A DNA stretch of 64,000 nucleotides, from contig CM075853.1 in the NCBI GenBank assembly GCA_037975125.1, positions 49,048,458 through 49,112,457 on the forward strand, read 5' to 3'. The notes beneath the pieces were generated by a model. That model was not told where the DNA came from. It saw nothing but the letters and a program-made list of their open reading frames with translations, and did no database searches. The position numbers and the translations under genes are program-made. Shown here piece by piece: positions 46,393 through 62,169 of this stretch. This stretch comes from Latrodectus hesperus. Its lineage: Eukaryota > Arthropoda > Arachnida > Araneae > Theridiidae. The stretch's first letter is position 1, and the number at the start of each line of letters is the position of its first letter.

Positions 46393-48662
46393 CAGTAAGA
46401 CCCCGCTTAACGCTGTTTCGTTTAGCGCTGTTTCGGTTTAGCGCTCTTTTATTTCAACCCGGGAATTCCACGAAATCGCTCGCAGCATACGGGGATTCCC
46501 CGAAATATTATGCAGCGATAGGTTTCAAATACATATCCGAAAGAGTGTACTTGTGTTTCTTGTTTGGTGCGGTATTGTACAGACATATTTTTATTATTGG
46601 AAACATTTGTTGACATTATTGTAAGTAGGTATTAATTTACATATTTAATACTATATTACAGTGTCAAATATTTTGATCTTTAGTTTTTACTATGGGTGAT
46701 AATGAAAAAGAAAAGAAAGCAACCAGAAAAAGCATTTCACTCAAAACTAAAATGGAAGTGATTAGAAGATTAGATTCTGGTGAACGTCAAACTCTAATTA
46801 GTGCTTCATTGAATTTGCCAACTTCAACAATAAGGACCATCATGAAGAATAAAGAAAAATACTGTCATCGGCAACTACAACTACGTCAAGCTCTGCAACT
46901 AGAATTACCCGTTCTAGAAATAATATCATAGAGGAAATGGAAAAACGACTGTCTATATGGATTGACGACGAAATTGACCGCAATATGCCATTAAGCCAAT
47001 CTATCATAATGGAAAAAGCTAGAAGAATTTTTAATTACATTCAGGCTGAGACAATTGACACAAGTGAAACTTTCGTTGCTAGTCGAGGATGGTTTAATAG
47101 ATTTAAACATCGAAATAACCTTCACAACATAAAGATTACAGGAGAAGCAGCAAGTGGTGATACAAAAGCGGCGGCTGAATTTCCAGCGATATTAAAAAAA
47201 TAATTGAAGAAGGAAATTATCCTCCAGAATTGGTTTATAATGTTGATGAAACAGGCTTGTTTTGGAAAATAATGCCGAAACGAACATTTCTATCCCGTGA
47301 AGAGAAACGGGCACCAGGATTTAAAGCTGCAAAAGATCGCTTAACCCTTCTACTAGGTGTTAACGCAAGCGGAGATTTTAAATTAAAACCATTACTAATT
47401 TACCATTCCAAAAACTCAAGAGCCATGAAAGGCATATCTAAATCAACTTTACCTGTAATTTGGGAGTCTAATAAAAAATAATCGATAACTGCGAAAATTT
47501 TCCAGGATTGGTTCACTGAACATTTCTGCCCGTCTGTTAAGCGTTATTGCGAAATTAAAAAACTTGAACAAAAAGCGCTTCTGTTAATTGATAATGCTCC
47601 AAGCCACCCAACAAATTTATCAGACTTAACAACATGCATTGCAGTCGCAGTGGTTTTCTTGCCGCCTAACACAACTGTCTTAATTCAAACAATGGACCAA
47701 AGCGTTATATCAAATTTTAAGGCTTATTACTTGAGGCAAACCTTTAAGCAAATGTTTGAAAAAACAGACGGAGAAGAGAACCAGTCCATAAGAGAATTTT
47801 GGAAAAACTACAACATCGTGGATGCTGTAGAAAACATAGGCCTTTCTTGGAATGAGGTAACAGAAAGATCTTTGAAAGGAGTATGGAAGAATATTTGGCC
47901 GGATTTAAGTAAGAGCGATGACGTTGGACACTCTGTCGATGTGGATGAAATAGTGGAAGAGATATTGAAATTAACGAAGCAAACCGGTTTTGAAGGGGTA
48001 AATGTGGAAGATGTCGAAGAAATAATTCAAGAAGCAATGGCTAGTCTTTCTAATGATGAGCTCAAGGAATTAGCTGAACAAGAAGAAAACAAAAATTTTG
48101 ACAGCAGTGATTCAGAATAAGAGCAAAAAGAACTTTTGATGGCGTTTGTAAAAAGGAGTTTGTCTACCATAACTGAAATTATGGATCAATTCATTGAAAA
48201 TGATCCGAATTTTGTCAGGAGCTCAAAAGTAAGGCGTGGTGTTAGAGATGCTCTATCCGTTTATGAAGAACTTTTAAGAGAAAAACGCAAAAGAAAAAGG
48301 CAAACAACATTAGATGCTTTTGTCACAAAAAGGCAGAACACTGAAAACGTGGAAGGCTAACTAAATATGACTGACTTAGAATTTTATTTGTTTTTTTTAA
48401 GAATATTCGTTTTGTTATTTATATTTTGTTTTTTATTTTTGCAAGAAATAATAATGTGGTATTAATTTGGGCTTTAAGAAATAAATGTTTGGTTTTATTT
48501 TCATTAAAAAAACATACTTTTTAAATTTAATACCTAACCAAATTCCTAGCCATCTTCCCCTAACCCCAATATTTACATATAAAGATAGCCTCGTTTAGCG
48601 CTGTTTCGCATTACGCTCTACTTTGATGGAACGTATCCCCCGCGTTAAGCGGGGTCTTACTG
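46393..48662 (+). mobile_element. Tigger (pogo-type) DNA transposon, nearly complete, 2270 bp
   Basis: Perfect terminal inverted repeats of 21 bp start CAGTAAGACCCCGCTTAACG at 46393-46413 and, reversed, end at 48662. TA target duplications flank at 46391-46392 and 48663-48664. The left end also carries subterminal TTTAGCGCTGTTTCG repeats (46420-46445), seen again at the right (48594-48609). It holds a CENP-B/Tigger-type transposase with few lesions. The insertion is clean, and the element is much less AT-rich at its ends than the flanks. Confidence 0.96.
46692..48360 (+). pseudogene. Tigger transposase, inactivated by few lesions
   Basis: The ATG at 46692 opens MGDNEKEKKATRKSISLK and a CENP-B type helix-turn-helix (KMEVIRRLDSGE to TSTIRTIMKNK). 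The second DNA-binding domain follows at ~46937-47160 (EKRLSIWIDDEIDRNMPLSQ, RGWFNRFKHRNNLH). The DDE domain has YNVDETGLFWK, LLIDNAPSHP and QTMDQSVISNFKAYYLR, so all three Asp are present. The C-terminal acidic tail and a basic end (REKRKRKRQTTLDAF) close it at 48358-48360. Lesions seen: a frameshift at about 46865-46900, a lost A in the A-run near 47195-47202, and nonsense codons at 47479 and 48118. This is a recently dead element. Confidence 0.9.
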
Positions 48663-48664
48663 TA

Positions 48665-50459
48665 TGCCAAAAAAGAACTTTTCATAAAATATAGATTAAT
48701 TGCTTTTAAAATGAAATCTTAAGAGAATACTTTGAAAATACAATTATATGATTGTTAAATATTAAATGATCCATGATAAACAGAATTTGGAAAAAAATAA
48801 AATTCATACTTAAATTTGTTTCACAGACTTTTAAAAGTGTGTAAAAATATTTCGACCTTTGAATGATTTTAAAATATGCTCATTGTTTTAAATCACAATC
48901 ATATACATTAATTCTACTTTTTTTTTTTTAGCTAATTCAAATATTTTCGTTTCTAAAAACGAAATTAGGATCAAATAAACGATCGCCATATATACAGTCT
49001 AAATTTCAAAATTATTTTTACTAACTTTAAAGTTATAATATAACAATCTTTAATTTGAAAGCGTTAATAAAGTGTCAATATTCTTAAACTTAACATATCA
49101 TTTATTTCCATCAATAAGAAATACAATTTACTGTGTAATAAATTATATTCCTTATTTTATTTTAACTGATTATATTATATGAAATATGATAAATTATGAG
49201 ATTCTCCTATCGTATCAATGTAGCTTTTTATTTTTCTCTTAGTGTTTAGTGCTTTAAATTACTTAAATATGTTCTAAATACCATTAAACTTTATCTTTGA
49301 ATACGATATAAGAGATTATTTACCTCAATTTAATAGCGTTCTCTACACTTCCAAGAGTATTACAACATGCAATTAACTTATTTATTGAAGTCAAAATTAT
49401 TGCCTGGAAGTCATTATTGCTGACGGTTTTAGGAGTGCAAATCATAAATAATTTTTTATCAGTTAATCCTTTGCGAACTTCACTGTTAATAATACTGTGC
49501 AGGGTGAGGGGGAAATTCAGAAGAAAAAATTTCTTCTAAGGATATTGATAACTAGTTTTTAATTTTTTCCTCTAAAGAATGTGTAATGGAACCACTGAAG
49601 TTCTAGAACTTCCAGTTCTAAATGTTTAGTCACAATGATAAATAGTGGTATTGGTTACATCATTTTACCCCAGGTTTAGTGAAACGTGTTACGCATTTTT
49701 ATCAGCACTTCAGGTCAATGTTGCCTAATCGCGCAACTTATATAAAATTAGATTCTACCTTACATAATTTATTTGGTTGAGAGAATGATTTAATAATTTC
49801 TTGCATAAGAGAGAGAAGAGGTATAATAAAAGGTGTTGGGAATTTCTTTGAAAAAATTCGCTTTCTAATTTCTCTTTTCAAGAGAAATAATTTAGAAAAA
49901 AATTTATTAACCCCAAATTTTTTTAGAACGTTTCATCTAATTGTAAAATGAAACATAATTTATAGAGGGGAATTTGATTATTTCAAATAAAAATTAATTG
50001 AGAATTATGAGAAAAATTACTGATATTTTATTATTTTAAAATAAATTTGTTTCATTTTATCGATGCAGAAGAGGTTAGGGCATCAGCATAAGACAACTCT
50101 TAAGATTTTTATAACATCCAGATATGAATGTTTGGTAATTATTCCTTAATGAACATTCCATTAATGATTATTTCATCATAAAAATTAAAAACATCAGAAT
50201 GAAACAGGAATAATTTTTATGAATATTTTGTAGTCAGATTTTTATCACATTTTTTCTGTGATGTTATGAATTTTCTCCTTAGTTTTCATGAATATTTTAC
50301 GCTTTTCTCAAAGTCAAGTTCCCTTTTTACTGTTTATACTATTCAATTTTACTATAAATTTCTATTAACTTTACTCTAAATTTTTGCATGATTTTTGGAA
50401 TTAATTAATGATTTTGTTAATTTTACTCATTTCATATGGTAAAATGTTAGACTTCTGAA
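48665..50459. other. Intergenic, nothing recognised
   Basis: AT-rich DNA without coding signal; some purine-rich patches near 49500 and 49800. Confidence 0.45.
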
Positions 50460-50690
50460 ACTTCAGCACTTGAGATTTGAAGAGCCTCTGATGGGGAGGG
50501 TGAGCAAGGAGACGGTTGGTGCCAGGAAAGTCTGAAGAAGCTGCGATTTTTTTCTTTGTAAGATTGATACTTACTTTTTGTACGCTACGCAGGCGTGAGA
50601 GAGCTGTTAGCGAACCCAGATATGACTCCTTTGTAATTTTGTTTCTTTGTTAATTAAATGTGTTTGTTTTCAAAATTTGGAGTCATTAGT
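50460..50690. repeat. Unidentified GC-richer block, possibly a solo LTR or repeat fragment
   Basis: Contains GATGGGGAGGGTGAGCAAGG, GACGGTTGGTGCCAGG, GTACGCTACGCAGGCGTGAG and TTAGCGAACCCAG. There is no coding frame and no paired copy in this window. Identity unknown; the composition differs clearly from both flanks. Confidence 0.35.
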
Positions 50691-53661
<2,971 letters not shown>

Positions 53662-53979
53662 CATACATACATACATGTATGTAAAATAATATTTAAAACG
53701 AAGAGAGAGAGATTTTATTACTAATTAATCTATTGCGTCTCTTGTAAGAATATCTTTCTTACTGAAATAAAATAGCTAAGCAATTACGACGTAAAACTGC
53801 TGGTAAATATCAAAGAAAATAATGACTTTAATTATTTCTTCTGAAAAACGAGATATCATTTCTTTATATATAATATTATTTTTTAAGAGGTTTTATGAAG
53901 TCCATTTGGTAGATATTTCTTGTATTCTCTTGGCACTATAAAAAGTCCCCGCACTGAGATATTCTATGGTTATTAAGCA

Positions 53980-54209
53980 TTTTTTTTTTGCAATGCCCGG
54001 CTGCCTTTAGGATTTAATTCTATTCAGCGCAACAAGGGGTGAAAGTTACGGCATCTTTATATAGTGGGGGACCCACTAGGTGTGTGCCAAGGGATAAAGA
54101 AACACAGGAGAGAGTGAGAGAAAGGAATATCGAAGCTCTATCCAGGACTCGAACCAGGAACCTACTGCTCTGAAGTCACAGATGCTAACCTCTACGCCAT
54201 CGGTCAGGT
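53980..54209 (-). mobile_element. tRNA-derived SINE, family 3, with poly-A tail
   Basis: On the minus strand from 54209 the element starts CCTGACCGATGGCGTAGAGG with TTAGCATCT (A box), and the B box GGTTCGAGTCC follows at normal tRNA spacing. A ~150-bp body (CACACACCTAGTGGGTCCCC, TGCCGTAACTTTCACCCC) ends GGGCATTGC and a run of nine or more A (53981-53989). The head-body-tail order and A-tail fit a SINE mobilised by a LINE partner. It is unrelated in sequence to families 1 and 2. Confidence 0.85.
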
Positions 54210-55624
54210 TGCTTGTTACAAATTGTTGATACTTAATTTTTCTCTTGGTGAGCAGAAGAAAAGTTTACAGTCTAGGAATTGTTCTTTCAATTGTAAATGG
54301 TTCAAAGTAGTATGACCGTTGATATTTATTCTACTTAATTAATTAACAGGTGCAGATCAAAGTTCCTCTATACCATCGTGAACGCATATATATCAAGTAA
54401 CAAATTCTTCAATTTAAAAATTTGTATATAAAAAGAAGTTATTTAAATTTTTGAACAAATAAATTACGATATATTTGATTCATTTTGAATAAATTTTACA
54501 AACAGTCTATGAAAATGAAATAAACTTACTATAAATATAATTTAACTGCAGCGTAACTTACAACTGAGTATCTGAAACCTTGTCCTAAAAATATATTTTG
54601 AGATATTTTTTATACATTCGGACGAAATATAGTTAAGAAATGTAATATAGTTAAGTAATTAAATTAAAGAAATATAGTTAAGTAATTAAAGAAATGTTTG
54701 ATTTAAAAAGTGAGAAGATTACATTGTCTTCAGATACAGCTTATCAGACTTAATCAGAAAAAAAAAAATTGTAAGAGCAAAATAAGAATAATTTTTACGT
54801 AAAACATTAATTCATGGAAACATTCACAAATGTGTTTTTAATCAAATTTCAGTAGGGTTTATCGTTTTAGCATTTTAAATTTACTTTCAATTTAATTGGG
54901 TTTTTTTTAAAATTCGAACTTAACATATTATTCTAAGACTACTTAGTAATTAAAAATTCAATGGTTGTATTGTATTATTAAGAATAACTGGCAGAACATC
55001 TCAAATTATCGAATTGACTACATGACCTAAAAAGTGGTAATTTTACAAAAAAAAATATTTTAAGATGTTAATATAGTATTACTGATTATGCCTAAGCAAT
55101 GTTTCTGGAAAATGTTTTAAAAACTCATCATTACATTTACAAATGATTCTTTCTATTATTTTTATTGGAATATAAATGCACATATTTAAAAATATTTGAG
55201 AAATATATGTATCAAAATAAAAAGTGCATTTGAAGACGAAAACTGAAATTATTTGTTTATTTATTTGAAAAAAAAGTTATTTGTTTGAAATAATAGATTA
55301 AAATATCTTGCATAAAATCCAGCTTTTAGGAACAATTAATTCTAATTGATAGTTCTAATAAAAATTTGCATATAAATTATGATAATGATTCTTTTGACGA
55401 ATTGAATACAAGTAACAAACATAAAATAATGTCCAAAATATTTGCTTTGGTAAACTTTTGGTCCGCAATTTTAATGAAGACATTCAAACATTTATTAAAA
55501 ACATAAAATAATTCCTAATGTTAATTATTTTTTCCATTTGATGATATAAATAAAAAGATTCTAAGCAAAATTATGATTTTGTAATACACATAATTCCTAT
55601 AAATAATTTCTATATCAACTGCTA
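54210..55624. other. Intergenic, nothing recognised
   Basis: AT-rich, with a short local repeat of ATATAGTTAAGTAATTAAA around 54640-54690. No gene seen. Confidence 0.45.
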
Positions 55625-55632
55625 CAATATTT

Positions 55633-55886
55633 GGCACATGCCGTATAATCCGGGATGCGAAATTTTGAGTTAGGTGATTTTTTTGACGGATTTTCTTATG
55701 TATATAGCAACCTTGTTTTTATCGCGTCAGAGTGATGGAGACCTATAAGAAATATGCAGAAAATTCTATTTTGGCAACCCTAGTATTTAAGTCATCGTGC
55801 ACGTTCCAATGCGTCATCTTGGCAACATTTCTTCATCGCCAAAAATATTCAGAACTTAGCATCCTGGATGATACGGCATCTGTGCC
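55633..55886. mobile_element. hAT-type MITE, copy 2 (254 bp)
   Basis: Perfect 8-bp target duplication CAATATTT at 55625-55632 and 55887-55894. Terminal inverted repeats are GGCACATGCCGTATAATCC at the left and, reversed, GGCACAGATGCCGTATCATC at the right. This is the best preserved of the three copies. Confidence 0.95.
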
Positions 55887-56292
55887 CAATATTTGATTTC
55901 ATACGGGAAAGCTTGAAATGATACTTTAGGAAGATCGCATTACTGTAGTAAAGTACTATTGGAAATAAGTAATGTAAAATATATTATATTTAAAAATCAT
56001 GTATGGTTAAATTTGACTTCATATACCAAAAAAAAAAAAAAAAAAAAATAAAAGAAATAAATTAAACTGACCATATTATCGAAATAAAATAATTAATACT
56101 GAAATATTGATACATGACGTAAGTGAACTCAAAGTTTCTAGTTTCCAAGAAACAACCATCAAGTTGTACTAATGGTCTCAAATTTAGGTATTTAATTCAT
56201 TAAAGTAATTAAAAAAAGCAACTACTCAATCACACAAGTACATATGCTCAAGGGAAATATTAAAATAAATTATTCGTAAGAATTTGAAACTG

Positions 56293-56395
<103 letters not shown>

Positions 56396-56577
56396 TTTAC
56401 TCACTGGAGCTTATAGCTGTATAATGCATGGAGTCATGAGAAGACATAAAAATTTAAAATTTAAGATTCAGAAGTGGAACAAAAAATGAGCTGAGATTCA
56501 GGTTTCGTGAAATACATGCAATGTATTTTTCATTCTTATGTTTTTGTTTACAAGTTAGTAAAATTATTTTGGAAAGC

Positions 56578-56589
56578 TATATATATATG

Positions 56590-56634
<45 letters not shown>
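56578..56634. repeat. (TA)n microsatellite, imperfect
   Basis: AT dinucleotides with two TGTA interruptions near the left end. Confidence 0.95.
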
Positions 56635-56638
<4 letters not shown>

Positions 56639-57407
56639 GAATAATAACTCCAATGGATTACTATTATTTTTCAGATATAATCTCATATTCAGCAATGAAA
56701 AGATTGTGTTTAAATGTCATAACTTGCCATTTACTATGAATTTCAATTTGTTGAGCTTCATTTGAGTTCAAGCTGATAATTTCTCGTATAAATGTAATTT
56801 TCTATTTAAATATTAAGAAGAATTTTTTCAGAATTTTTATAGTATTTAAATGGGTTTAATTTTCTTCATAGCCGTATGGATGAAGTATCTATAAATTACA
56901 TAATCATGATTTAATATCTAACCTTCATATTGTAGAAAATTTGTAGAGAAAGATGCCAGCTCACGTATTAATTTCGTCATCTCCTATTTGTTCCAAATAA
57001 CTTGATTGTTGGCTATGGTAAGTGACTCTGATTCAGAAAAAAGAGACAACAACAAATAAACAAACAAAATAAAATAGTAAAGTTACATTAAGAAATAGAC
57101 CTTCAAAATGACAAATAAACATTTTAAGCCAAATTACAATAGACATAATTTGATTTATTTCGTTAAAAATTTTTATTTTAGTTACGAGAAGATCCAAGTC
57201 AATTACATTTGTAAGTTGATAAGTTTAAATTTATAAAACTCTGACACAAATTACGTATAACATTTTTTCATTTCATTTCATTTTTGAATTTGGGGAATTT
57301 TTTTTTTTTTTTGTGAATCTAACCCTTTTCTTGGCAATTTGGATTTTTTATTACGCCAGAAAGATCGAAAATATTAAAATATTCAACGATTTTTAATATT
57401 GGGAATG
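56635..57407. other. Intergenic, nothing recognised
   Basis: AT-rich spacer; poly-T near 57300. Confidence 0.45.
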
Positions 57408-57415
57408 CTGGTTTA

Positions 57416-57674
57416 GGCACAGATACTATATAATCCTAGATACTGAATTCTGGGTTTGGTGATTTTTTGACGGATTTTCTTATTTATCTAGCAAACTGGT
57501 TTTTATAATATCATAGAGATGGAGACCTATAAGAATTATGTAAAAAAAAATTCTATTTTGTCAATCCTAGTATCAACATCATCGCGAGATGTCACAATAC
57601 GTCAATTCGACAACATTTCTTCGTCGCCAAAAAAATTCAGAATTTGGCAGGTTGCATTACCCCATATTTGCGCC
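57416..57674. mobile_element. hAT-type MITE, copy 3 (259 bp)
   Basis: Target duplication CTGGTTTA (57408-57415) and CTAGTTTA (57675-57682), one mismatch. The left end GGCACAGATACTATATAATC pairs with the reverse of the right end near ATTACCCCATATTTGCGCC. The centre shares GGAGACCTATAAGAA and TTCTTCGTCGCCAAAAAAA with the other copies. It is more diverged than copy 2. Confidence 0.88.
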
Positions 57675-57689
57675 CTAGTTTATTTACCA

Positions 57690-58325
57690 CTGCGGTAAAA
57701 GTTTACCGTACGCTCACCCTTGGCGAAATTTTCAAAAAGTCGCCAAGACCGTATGACGAATTTCCGATCGGAAAAAACGGAGGGAGGAAAATGGCTGAAA
57801 TAGTAACATATATTTCATACATTGCTGGTATCTAACAATATGCTCAACTAATTTTACAAAACTAACAAAAAACGCAGATTTATAGACTTCAAACATCAAT
57901 GGTAAAATAATTAAATTGATATGTTAAATTTTCCATAAAATTTTTTGATTAAATTTTATATGAATGAATATAAATCGGTAAATATTCATGAGGAATTGAT
58001 GAAAAATAGGGTTGCCAAAATACAAGTTTGTCGAGTTTCCTGTAAAAATTTTCGCCAAATTTGGCACCAAAAAAACGCGCCAAGGGTGACCGTACCGTAA
58101 ATCTGATTCGTCACTGCAACGAAGTTTGGATGGTCTATACTTTAAGGAGTTCCTCAGGTTTTACCAATTTAGCGTCATATTATGAAAAACTGAGGGACTG
58201 TTGTTTTATTGTGTGGTTGGTATGTTGTGTTTTCAGCGTTATCTTGTTTTTTTAAAGATGCTGGGAAACAAACATGGCTGGAAAAAAATCACCAATTTTC
58301 GCCAAGGGGTACCCTGAAGTATATT
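57690..58325. mobile_element. Palindrome-ended MITE, copy B
   Basis: TTTACCGTACGCTCACCC at 57702 and GGGTGACCGTACCGTAAA ending at 58101 are the inverted ends. The interior aligns with copy A (31776-32252) in reverse. A third copy of the end motif (TTTCGCCAAGGGGTACCCTG near 58298-58317) suggests the element or a second insertion extends to about 58325. It sits eight bases beyond MITE copy 3. Open frames in it are not genes. Confidence 0.8.
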
Positions 58326-59265
<940 letters not shown>

Positions 59266-59879
59266 GTCAAAACACCAGTAAATTCTTATGAAGAGAAATT
59301 ATATATGTATATAATAGCCAAAATGTTTTGAAACTTTTTCAGTTCTTCAAATTTGTATGCTTATAAATACATTAATTTTCTGTTAAATATACATGTTTGT
59401 ATATCATATTTAAGGAAATTTAATATAGAATTTTTATTAAAAATACAAAACTAAATATCATATGAAAAGTTCGCTATTCTTAGTATCAGCAAACAAAACA
59501 AAATTTATTATGTAGGCTCAAATTTATTGTAATAAAATCAAAGTAGCTAATCATGTTTCCATCACTGAGAACCAAATGTTAGTAAACAAACTAAGAAAGA
59601 TCTTTTGGTTTGTAAAAGCTCTATTTTACTGGAATGAATTTTGTAGAAGAATGGTATTAATTTAATTGAATAATATTTTTTGAATATTTTGATCTTCCAC
59701 ACATTTTTCCATTACAAATAATTTAAAACGGTGTCATCAATAACAGGCATTGATTGGACATGTACAAAACCAAGAATAATTATCTCATTGAGAGAGAATT
59801 AGAAGACAACAAGAGAATTATCAATTTGATGGGTCATTGACTTTATTTGGTGTATAAAATTTATGTCTGCAAAAAATTG

Positions 59880-60770
59880 GATCTGTGAAAAATAAAACAA
59901 AATCAGGCAGAAAATGTGCACAAATACTATTGACAATAAAATGATAAAAAAGACATACTTTAAAGAGAAGAACTTCTTCAGATACCATTAGATGTCAAGT
60001 GAATGCAATTAGTATTTCAGTTAGTTCAAGAATAATATCGGAAAAATTATTAGATTTTATACTGAAAGGTAAAATTAAAAAAAAAAAAAACATACTTAAA
60101 ACTTAAATAACATCAGAAATAAATTCAGTGGACAGAAGAAAAGATTATGCGCTAAAAAAATCAAGGGTGGCAAATAACCTGGAACAATGAGAGTAAAATA
60201 TCGCTCTTTGGTGATGATGGGTTAAAATACGTGGAGCTTAGAATAAGAGAATAACTGAACAATTGACCACGAAGAACCCAACAAATGTCAAGATTTGGGT
60301 ATGTATTATATATCTGCAGATGGTATAAGGTGCATTCAAGTGACTGAAGTCATTAAAAAATGCAAAAAAAAAAAAAAAAGTTGCATCGATGCTATCCTGG
60401 AACTAAAATTTATATCTTTGATCAAGGATCACTTCCCCAACAAGCCATCATTTACCTTTCATCCAGATTCAGCTTCATTCTATAAAGCAAAAATATGCAA
60501 ATAATTGTTTTAAAATAAAGGCATGAATTTACAGAATATAAACTGGTCTGAATCTTGTTGGACATTTATGGTGACGTTTAAAAGTCCTCGCACAAAAAAT
60601 GCATCTCTCAAATAAAATAGAACTTATTGAGGGTGCAATTACTTTCTGTCATCATGTGATAAGGAAGAGTGAACTCCAAACACACACGCCTGATTCGCTT
60701 AATGAAAAGGGGCTATATTAAAAATACCGGTTATGCTATTAAATACTGATTCTATGAGTATAATTTTAAA
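59880..60770 (+). pseudogene. Old Tc1-like transposase remnant
   Basis: Broken + strand frames occur in transposase order: SVKNKTKSGRKC near 59887, SISVSSRIISEKLLDF near 60010, a catalytic-core-like WNNESKISLFGDDGLKYV near 60180, VKIWVCI-like and SADGIRCIQVTE near 60310, then IDAILELKFISLIKDHFP and FTFHPDSASFYKAKICK (second-Asp region, HPDSA for QHDSA) at 60390-60504. Later fragments follow in other frames. Frame changes and stops are frequent, so this is an old copy. No inverted repeats were found. Confidence 0.72.
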
Positions 60771-61045
60771 ATACATTGAAATCTAAGATATAATTTCTTA
60801 TTATATATTATAACTTTTTCGTGATATTAATATATTAATTCTATTTTTAAATTAAACTTTATATTAAATTTCTTTTAATTTTATGCATAAACATTTGAAA
60901 TTAAGGAAAAATTAATATATTATTAAGCACACAAGTTTAAAAAACATGAAAATTTTAGAAAATATCCATAGTTCAGACCGCCACTGTATATGATGTATAA
61001 TGCATCTAAAGAAATGCTTAGGGTAAAATTAGACAAGAACTTTAT
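60771..61045. other. Short intergenic stretch before the EF-hand-like gene
   Basis: AT-rich, nothing recognised before the TATA-like box. Confidence 0.4.
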
Positions 61046-61080
61046 TATATAAATGTACGTGTAATTTACAAAATCATATT
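61046..61080 (+). promoter_or_regulatory. Candidate core promoter (TATA box and initiator)
   Basis: TATATAAA at 61046-61053 lies 30 bp before the A of TCATAT (61074-61079), an arthropod-like initiator. The first coding ATG follows 39 bp later at 61115. Spacing is canonical, but AT-rich DNA produces TATA-like words often, so this is a suggestion. Confidence 0.4.
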
Positions 61081-61114
61081 AATCCCTGCATCATAGATTT
61101 CTGATAAGTCCAAA

Positions 61115-61683
61115 ATGAATACGTTGCAAGATGAAGAAATGCGACACTGTTTTATCCGACCTCCACATTTGGGTAAATATATTTCATTTATTTATGAATA
61201 GTAAATTTTTATTTATCTTTGTCATTTTTTTCTATAAACTCAATTGCATAATTTATTTTAGCTCCCAAACATCCATTTTTTTCCAGTCCCTTTGTTAGGC
61301 GCATTAGTCTTAGGGCTTTTGGAGAAAGAAAACCCAAGTGGTATAGGAAACTTAACATGGATCAGGTAAAATTTATTTCTTAATACACTTTTGACACAGT
61401 AAGCTTATACACATTTATTTTAATCTCTCAGATGGAAATTCTAATAATTGTATCATTTACTATCAGCTTTGTTTATTCAAATCCCTTATCAACCTCGTGG
61501 AAGAAGGTAGACAAGGCTTCTTCAGATTTAGCAAATTTCTTAAAACTCTACAGAAACTTGATTCGAGTATCACAGCTTCTGAAGTTCTAAATATAATTAA
61601 TGCCCATTCAGATGAGTTTGAAGAGTTAGATTTCGGAAAGTTTCTTTTTTTACTGGCTTATAATGATCCTGCGGCAGATTCAG
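61115..61683 (+). CDS. Unrecognised EF-hand-like protein, first three exons (gene incomplete)
   Basis: Exons 61115-61172, 61262-61365 and 61467-61683 join through GTAAAT/TTTAG and GTAAAA/CTATCAG with matching phases, giving about 126 residues. The N-terminal part is basic and Pro-rich (RHCFIRPPHLAPKHPFF, RRISLRAFGERKPKWYRKL). Exon 3 has a helix-loop-helix pattern (LCLFKSLINLVEEG, GFFRFSKFLKTLQKL, ITASEVLNIINAHSDEF, LDFGKFLFLLAYND) like a calmodulin-type EF-hand pair whose loops lack most acidic ligands. Calcium binding is therefore doubtful. The ATG at 61115 has a good context (CAAAATGA). The last exon ends in a GTATTT donor with one base over, so at least one more exon is needed; none was found before the Tc1 remnant and window edge. 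No named family is claimed. Confidence 0.62.
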
Positions 61684-61880
61684 GTATTTAATTTTAATCT
61701 CAGTTTCTTATTAATTCTTAAACACCATTGTTTACAGAGACATTTACTTAGTTAATAATCCGGTGTGGAATCCAAGGTAGGATAGCCGTTTTAAGCATGA
61801 GGTAAGATTATATATAATTTACATGTTTTACTACTTATTCATGCATATATTGATGAATTACCCTTAACAAATCCAACAAA

Positions 61881-61962
61881 ATTTTCGAATGATGTACTTT
61901 TCACAGTATAGTAGAATATATATATTCTCTACTATTCGGTGAAAAGTACATCATTTGAAAAT
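61881..61962. repeat. Inverted repeat, ~38-bp arms
   Basis: ATTTTCGAATGATGTACTTT and its continuation to about 61918 are mirrored by the right arm ending at 61962, with a few mismatches around a TATATATA centre. It could form a long hairpin and may be a small foldback element in the intron after exon 3. Confidence 0.88.
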
Positions 61963-62000
61963 ACACTCTGGAAATTCTTAAAAGGAGAAATGAAATATTA

Positions 62001-62089
<89 letters not shown>

Positions 62090-62098
62090 GTATGTATA

Positions 62099-62166
<68 letters not shown>
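62001..62166. repeat. (TA)n microsatellite, ~166 bp
   Basis: AT dinucleotides with a few TGTA interruptions near 62080-62104. Confidence 0.97.

Positions 62167-62169
<3 letters not shown>

Noticed and set aside
57644..58255. Open frames at 57644-57835 and 58061-58255
   Set aside because: They lie within MITE sequences, have no family resemblance, and their starts fall in inverted-repeat ends.
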